From Cordilura impudica (Eukaryota > Arthropoda > Insecta > Diptera > Scathophagidae): a DNA stretch of 64,000 bases. The stretch covers positions 135,168,738 to 135,232,737 of the forward strand of contig OY821520.1 of the NCBI GenBank assembly GCA_963682025.1, in the 5' to 3' direction. The position numbers were made by a program, and so were the translations under genes. How positions within the stretch are numbered: the first letter of the stretch is position 1; the number at the start of each line of letters is the position of its first letter. This document shows, in pieces, positions 57,890 through 64,000 of this stretch. The notes below the pieces were generated by a model. The model searched no databases. It was not told the DNA's origin and saw only the letters and a program-made list of their open reading frames with translations.

Positions 57890-58865
57890 ACGCGACCACA
57901 TTTTGAGAAGGCGGCCAAAAATAATTTTTTTGTGGTTACCGATTTTTAAGTTATGTCATTCATTTGAAAGTAAAATACCAGTAAACCTCGGACTCAAAAA
58001 ATTGTGACCCTATTTCAACTATATCACAGCGAACGGGGTCTGCGAAAATTGACTAAATTTAAAAAATTCTTCGTATTTTTTACACTTTTTGCAAAATTTC
58101 CGATCATTTTCGAGTAGTTGCTCCCACACGCCAACATGTTTGTCGAAATGCTTTGAAATTTTTAAAATATATTCCCTACATATATTCAGATTTAAATACC
58201 AAAAGCTTTTTCCAAGTGTATTTAAAAAATTTTTTGCAAATAGGCATCAAACGTATACAAAGATCATATTTTCATACATTTGAGCGGAAAGTGGATGATC
58301 TTTCTCGAGTAGTAGTTAGCCCGCTCCACAGTTTTTATCAGAATGGTTTAATATTTCAGGAGGGTAATCTATCAGTGCAACTGACTTCAAAATATATAAA
58401 ATCATGTATTTTGGGAAAAAATTTTTTTTAAATGAAATCAAACATATATGAAGTGAATATTTTCATACATTTGGCGTCGAGCTTTTTCGAGTAGTAGTTT
58501 GTCCACGCCAGTAGGACAGTCCGATTAAAGTGAAATTTAAGGATGATATATTTGGTATTTGTACAATTCCAAAAAGTATACATTTGTTATACCAAATACT
58601 TAAATTTATCGTTTTTTTTTTATTTAAGGACGAAGGCCTCTGTAGCCAGTTCCTAAACCCTCTACTATTAATTTGTAAATTTTCTTTACTTTTAATAAAT
58701 AAAAATAAATAAATAAATTATCGTTTTACATGATTTCGAACATGAAAAATGTTAATTTTTACTACTCGAGCTACTCGTTGAGCTCGAGCAGCTCGTTAAC
58801 TACTCGAGCAGCTCGAGTAGCTCGAAGCTCGAGTAATGGGGGGCTCTGATCGAGTGCATACAGTT
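57890..58865. other. Non-coding region with TCGAG motifs
   Basis: Three spaced copies of TTTTCGAGTAGTTG- or CTCGAGTAGTAGTT-like boxes (58108, 58305, 58489), each followed by a CCCRCnCCA box, suggest a diverged repeat of about 190 bp. A dense run of AGCTCGAG / CTCGAGCAGCTCG palindromes lies at 58768-58845. Frames of 60-92 codons here are unrecognised. Confidence 0.45.
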
Positions 58866-59033
58866 TCAAAATAATTGATCATCCGTTTTGTTTTCCTCCA
58901 TTTCGGTTTCCAAAAATACCATATCTTCCTCGTCCACATTTACAGCAGCGTCTTCATCACTGTTGTCACGTAATAAAATTTGTTCTATTTCTTCTGGACG
59001 AAGCATAAATAATCGGTTCCGATTTGCACTCAT
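58866..59033 (-). CDS. piggyBac-like N-terminal frame (55 aa)
   Basis: Starts MSANRNRLFMLRPEEIEQIL, then an acidic run (DNSDEDAAVNVDEEDM, ETEMEENKTDD), and stops. This is typical of the N-terminal leader of piggyBac-type transposases (EIE.iL then an acidic tract). No catalytic region follows, so it is a truncated relic or a small leftover exon. The cluster of CTCGAG palindromes just downstream may be the element's inverted-repeat region. Confidence 0.45.
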   Translation of the reverse strand: MSANRNRLFMLRPEEIEQILLRDNSDEDAAVNVDEEDMVFLETEMEENKTDDQLF

Positions 59034-59080
59034 TTTATCTGCACTTCACAATACACGCAATATTAATTTTTTTTTCCAAA

Positions 59081-60502
59081 TCTATACTAATAATAATAAT
59101 ATAATAAAGAGGTAATGTGTGTTTGTTTGTTTGTTTGTTTGTTTGTTTGTTTGTAGGAGGTAATCTTCGTAACTACCCATCTGATCTTCCTGAAATTTTC
59201 ACAGAGTCTTACTGTGGATATGGGAAGTGCTATAGGCTATAATTTTTTAAATATTTTTGATGGGCGTGGCACCTCCCACACAAAGTAAATTTTTAATATC
59301 ATATACATATATTGAGTACTATGATAGGGAGAGCTTTGCAAATTTGTGTGAGGTCACCTATTGTTAATATTAGTAGCTATGCCAAAAATGGGCGGGATCG
59401 GATAAGTGGGCGTGGTACCTCCCATAAAAGTAATAGTTCAATATTATATATCTCGAGTAATGTGATAGAGAGAGCTTTTCAAATTTTTCTGATTTCACCT
59501 ATTATTAATGTGAGTAGTCGGATGCAAAATGGCAGTATCGGACCAATAGGCGTGGCACCTGCCATACAAAGTCAATATTAAAAGCCATATATCTGGAGTA
59601 CTGTAATAGTGAGAGTCTTGGGACTTTGTGTGAGCCCATAAGTTATTCATTTGATTAGTTAGACAAAAAAATGGGCGTGATCGGAGCAGTGGGCGTGGCT
59701 CCGCCCATACAAAGTAAATATATGATATCATATAACTGGTGTGCTAAAAAAGGAAGCTTTGACACTTTGCACGAGCCTATCAGATCTTAGTACGAGTAGT
59801 CGAACACAAATTGGCGGGTTCACACCAATGGGCGTGGCACTCCCCATTCAAAGTAACTATTTAATGTCATATAACTGGAGTACTGTAAAAGAGAGAGCTT
59901 TGTGGCTTTGCATGAGCCTACAGGTTCTTTGTGTGGTTAGTTGAACAAGAAAATGGGCGTGATCGGAGCAGTGGGCATAGCACCGCCCATGAAAAGTAGA
60001 TATCTAATATCATATAACTGGTGTACTATAAAAGGGAAAGACTCGACATTTTGCATGAGTACATCGGATATTAATGTGAGTAGTCCAATAAAAATTGGGC
60101 GGGATGGGATTAGAGGGCGTGGCACCTCCTATGTAAAAAATATGAAGCACTACGAAAGCGATGGTCTTTTGACAAGTTCATTAGTTATCAATGTGATTTG
60201 TCGTGGAAAATATATCGCCAAAATCGTAAATCGCCAAACCCAAAAATCGCGAAAAATAAAAATCGCCCAAACAAAAAAAAAAATTGGAAATAAAAAATGG
60301 GCAAAATCAAAATTCGCTAAAAAGAAAAATTGGCAGATGTGTTGCCAGATCTAATATGTATAATCCATCTTCTTCTCATGTGCAGCTACATGTACCTTGC
60401 TCCAGGGTAGGAACTCCGAAAAATCTGATAATTGTTGTACCGGAAGAAAAAAACAAAAAACATTGTATATCAGCATCAGCAAGCACACCGGGTTACATCT
60501 AG
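59081..60502 (+). mobile_element. Helitron-like element with ~140-bp tandem array
   Basis: Starts TCTATACTAATAATAATA after A. A candidate end is ACATCTAG before T at 60502, but I see no clear 3' hairpin, so the right limit is tentative. A GTTT microsatellite (59119-59152) precedes about six units of ~140 bp (starts near 59320, 59455, 59596, 59730, 59875 and 60018). Each unit has GGAGTACTGTAATAGAGAGA, TTTGCATGAGCCTA, AAAATGGGCGTGATCGGAGC and AGTGGGCGTGGCACC. A foldback-related fragment is at 60195-60350. Confidence 0.5.
60195..60350 (+). repeat. Fragment related to the foldback element
   Basis: GGAAAATATATCGCCAAAAT and repeated AAAATCGCCCAAA-like blocks match the terminal texture of the 50527-51659 foldback element. 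Confidence 0.5.
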
Positions 60503-60522
60503 TTCTTTATATAATTTAATTT

Positions 60523-62427
60523 TATACCTTCAACACCACAGTACAGAGGGCATATATTTGTTTGTCATTCATTTTTAACGTATCGAAAAAGTTATTTGCG
60601 ACCCCAGAACGTTATATATATTCTTAACTCTTATGACAACTCGAGTCAATATAGCAATCTGTCTATCTGTCTGTCTATTGAAGCCATTCTATTGAGCTCA
60701 TTCACGAAATAAACCATTGGCGGGGGGTAAAATTTGGATATTATTGTTTCTCATTCTATTGGCCAGTGTGGTAACAAATTTGAAATCTCTAGGCCCAAAA
60801 GCTGAGCAATGACGTACAATAAAATCCTATATAAAAACTAAATTTAGAGAAAAATGTTTATACGCAACAGAAGATGTGCATACACGAGGGCGCTCCTAGA
60901 ATAACTCTACCTAACGGCAGAAGTTAGAAAAAAAAAATACTTTGGTGAAAAGGAGCTACCTTAAAAAACATATGTTTTAAGTTGTTTAGTATTTTTTTGC
61001 AGCTATCAAAAGTAAACGAGCTCAGTGAATTTGTAAACATTGAAAAAATTGGTCACCGTTATGTATGTATTTGATAGGTATCAATCCAACCAATATTAAG
61101 GGGGGTAAGGTTTTAAAACCTTTTTTTAAATTCTGACGAAGATACAGCGTTTCAAACCACCGGCCTCATACGGTATATTGTAAAAAAATCAGTTTTTAAA
61201 AAACATTAAATCGATTTTCTCGCAAATAACATGTTTGAAGTCCGATTCTTTTGAAATTTTATACACTATTTCTACACATGAATCATCTGGTAATAAAGTT
61301 TTTTTTTATTTGCCATTGTTTTAATTTTTTAACAACAAATTCACCGAAATTTTATTGCAAAAATCGTGTTTTTCAGTTCAAAATGCTGCCAAACATAAAA
61401 AATTTTTTTTTTAAAACACTTCGTAAACATATCATCTCGGGAAACATATCATCTTTTAAACGCATTTCGATTTTTATTTCATATGATCCGGTAACGAGTT
61501 ATGATGTTCACCGTAAAACAACTTTTTTTCAAGGCGCCTCCGCAGATTCGCTTTCACGGACTTATTTAATAGAATTTTTATTTGAAAAATTTTCAAAGAT
61601 ACCTCAATTTTTATACTATAATCTGTATATGAAACAGATACTCCAACATTATTTATATCTTTAAAACAAAATTATGAAACGCCTTTTTTAGCCTTTAATA
61701 CCCTAACCATCACTACACACCTGAGACAAAGGAATAGTCAAATCAGTGGACTGAAATAGGAGAATCTAGTCCAAAATGGCTTTGCCGTCTGGGATAATTT
61801 TTATTGACTATTTTCAAAAAGGAAAAACTTAATGCGGCGTTTAAGTGAGGAAATTAAGGAGTGTTGTTTCATCAAGCCAATGCACCAGATCACACATCCA
61901 CTATTACGATGCCCAATATCCATCAAATAAAGTTTTAATTGCTTCATCACGCACCTTTTTCTATTTGCAAACTTGAAAAAATGGCTCGTTCGTAAAATGG
62001 AGGATGACTATTTTAAGGAGCTAGAGAGTTCTTACGATAAACAGGATATCGAAGCTATTGAACATCGGCTAGGTGAATTGTATCGAGCTAAAAGAAGATT
62101 ATATTGAGAAAAAAAGAAAATTTTTTTGTCAGGTCATAGATATATCTCTTTGTTTGTTTTTTTTTGTACATATAACGTATGGTCTCTCTATGAGAGTAAG
62201 AGAATAACCAGGATGGTTATAGTCTTGCTCTCTTTAATAATTTAATATTTTCTTTCAATTAAAAAAGCAGGAAAATATCTAAAATTTTTATAAATTATCT
62301 TATAAACTTTAAACATCTTGGAAAAACCTCTCCACTATATATCGAAATCAAGACTCTTTTGTCCCTTAATAGCCTTGGTTATCAAAGAATTAAAGAATCG
62401 ATACAGCCGAACTTAACACTCTAACTA
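60523..62427 (+). mobile_element. HINE-D copy 2, expanded by insertions
   Basis: Start TATACCTTCAACACCACAG, GTCTATCTGTCTGTCTATT near 60659, end GATACAGCCGAACTTAACAC TCTAACTAGT, all diverged. Between them are a GGGGGGTAAGGTTTTAAAAC block (61099) preceded by TTAA and a mariner relic. The 137-codon frame at 61251-61664 is AT-biased and unrecognised. Confidence 0.5.
61735..62112 (+). pseudogene. mariner transposase fragment
   Basis: Broken translation gives NQWTEIGESSPK, IIFIDYFQKGKT, HQANAPDHTSTIT, LLHHAPFS, FLFANLKKWLVRKM, YFKELESSYDKQDIEAIEHR. These are the second half of a mariner (Tc1/mariner, DDD) transposase. The HQDNAP catalytic aspartate is A here, the SPDLAPSD block is deleted, and there are several frame breaks. 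Confidence 0.75.
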
Positions 62428-62448
62428 GTTCTATATGAACTACTAATA

Positions 62449-64000
62449 TCTATATATATAAAATTCATTTTCTGTTTGTTTGTTTGTTTGTTTGTTTGAC
62501 CGCTATACAAATTTTTATTTTCAAACGGATTTTCCTGAAATTTTGTACACACGATCCCTATGCCCCAGGAAAGGTCACCGTATACTTTTTACCGGCCACG
62601 CCTACTTTTACGCCCACTTTTTATGTAAAATTCATTTTCTGTTTTATTCATATTTGTTCACTATACAAATTTTTATTTGTTAACAGATTTCTCTGAAATT
62701 CGGTAATCACGATCCCTGTACTCCAGCTAAGGTCACCATATACTTTTTATCGACCACGCCTACTTTTACGCCCACTTTTTATATACAATTCATTTTCTGT
62801 ATTTTGGTATATTTTTTCGCTATACAAATTTTTATTTTTCAACCGATTTCTCTGAAATTTGGTACACACGATCTCTCTGCTCCAGGGAAGGTCGACATAT
62901 TCTTCGTAACGGTCACGCCTACTGTTACGCCCACTTTTTGTATACAATTCATATTCTGTTTTTTGGTACATTTGTTCTCTACACAATTTTTTTTTTTGAA
63001 CGGATTTCTCTGAAATTTGCTACACACGATCTCTGTACTCCAGAGAGGTCGCCATATGATTCTTGCCGGCCACGCCTACTTCTACGCCCACTTTTTATAC
63101 AAAATTAGTTTTCTGTTTTTTGGTATATTTGTGCACTATAGAAATTTTTATTTTTCAAGGGATGTCTAAAATTTGGTCACATGATCTCTATACTATAGGG
63201 AAGGTCACCATATGCTTCTTACAGGCCACGCCTACTTTGCGCCAACTTCTATGTATATAAAACTTATTTTATCCTTTTATTTGTTTCTTTGTTTGATTGC
63301 TATACAAACTTTTGTTTTTCAATGGCTTTCTCCGAAATTGAGTACATATTCCAGGGAAGGTCGTCATATGATTTTTACCGACCACGCCTACTTTTACGCC
63401 CAAGTTTCATATAAAATTCATATTTTGTTGTGTGGTATATTTCCTCCCTATACAAATTTGTAGTTTTCAACTGATTTATCTTAAATTTGGTTTACAGGGA
63501 AATAACTACAAGGTGAACAAATTCCCCAAACTTAAAAAAAAGGTACCCACAAGAAATGAACAAATTCGCCATTTTTAATCGAAATAAAAATTGAACTTAC
63601 TCCCCAAATTCATTCTTAAATTTTTACATATTTTTATTTAATGAATTTTGTTAAATATTTATTTTAGTAAACGTTTGCATACTGATCTCAATATATGTCC
63701 TACAATAAATGCATTTAAAATGAGTATTCTTTTCAATAGCATCATTTCGTTGCGCGGAAGCTATGTGCACGGGGAATACAGCGTAGCTAGAATATCGGAA
63801 TGATCTGAAAAATATATTTTGACAATTAAAAGAGGTTGGCAACAGCTGCGCGGCAGCACAGGTGTGGTTGCCAAACGCGCGGAAGCGGCGCGCGGTGCGC
63901 GACCGCGGACTCGGACGCGACGGATGCGGACGCGACGCGCTCTCGGAACACAGCTCAGCTAAAATATCGCAATGCTCTAAAAAATATGTTTTAGGAATCA
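62449..64000 (+). mobile_element. Helitron H2, 5' part (continues past window)
   Basis: Starts TCTATATATATAAAATTCAT after A, and carries a GTTT run. Then come the ~160-bp array (62500-63490; units near 62544, 62700, 62860, 63017 and 63173), the GGGGAATTTGTTC-type spacer (63500-63740) and the GC-rich ~130-bp array (63740 on). This is the order found in H1, in opposite orientation. The 3' end lies outside. Frames across the arrays are not genes. Confidence 0.8.

Noticed and set aside
60502..60502. Firm Helitron 3' end at CTAG
   Set aside because: CTAG followed by T is present but no stable hairpin precedes it, so the boundary is kept only as tentative.
61251..61664. 137-codon plus-strand frame
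   Set aside because: Rich in Phe, Lys, Ile and Asn from AT-rich DNA, with no recognisable domain; it lies inside a repeat copy expanded by insertions.

Overview
This window looks like AT-rich, repeat-dominated nuclear DNA from a fly, probably a calyptrate dipteran. The evidence is mini-me/DINE-1-type elements with GTCY microsatellites, fly-type Helitrons, CR1/Jockey-group LINEs, mariner and piggyBac relics, and a tRNA-derived SINE. No host gene could be supported. Every protein-like stretch I recognise belongs to a transposable element, except possibly one small BED-type zinc-finger frame (14034-14291). The window is best read as an intergenic or intronic graveyard of nested transposons.

Layout. 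1-2837: LINE on the minus strand (ORF2 endonuclease plus linker, then ORF1), split by a Helentron-like element (HINE-A) and preceded by a PIF-type MITE. 4186-6310: long HINE-B copy. 7129-11391: short HINE-D copy split by a complete non-autonomous Helitron (8211-11327) that carries two tandem arrays and a nested HINE-A. 12349-13886: two HINE-A copies in tandem. 14034-14291: zinc-finger frame. 14845-18000: degenerate AAAAAGTACC minisatellite holding a MITE. 18471-19800: Helitron-like ends and a 120-bp tandem array. 20096-23568: element T1, with ~0.7-kb terminal inverted repeats, a duplicated left arm and an intact 418-codon transposase-like gene. 23917-26071: element T2, with ~0.44-kb inverted repeats and an intron-containing decayed transposase-like gene. 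27190-28739: tandem array and an inverted HINE-A pair. 30668-33682: HINE-B, minus strand. 35006-37215: LINE with few stop codons. 37225-38530: second minisatellite. 38539-41333: decayed piggyBac split by HINE-A. 41352-44949: HINE-D, HINE-A copies and minisatellite. 45969-48824: complete HINE-B. 49121-52960: relic T5, interrupted by a LINE fragment and a foldback element. 54291-57889: T3, a 3.6-kb non-coding inverted repeat with MITE, SINE and HINE-A insertions. 58866-60502: piggyBac-like N-terminal frame and a Helitron-like tandem array. 60523-62427: HINE-D with a mariner relic. 62449 to the window end: the 5' part of a second Helitron matching the first.

How the parts relate. Several nested insertions can be dated against an uninterrupted sister sequence inside the window: Helitron into HINE-D, HINE-A into LINE, MITE into one arm of T3. 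The strongest candidate for something poorly described is T1. It encloses a single intact open frame, and T2 (2.2 kb) has the same long-inverted-repeat design with a different transposase-like protein. I recognise both proteins as members of arthropod transposon-like protein groups, but I cannot assign either to a named superfamily from sequence alone.
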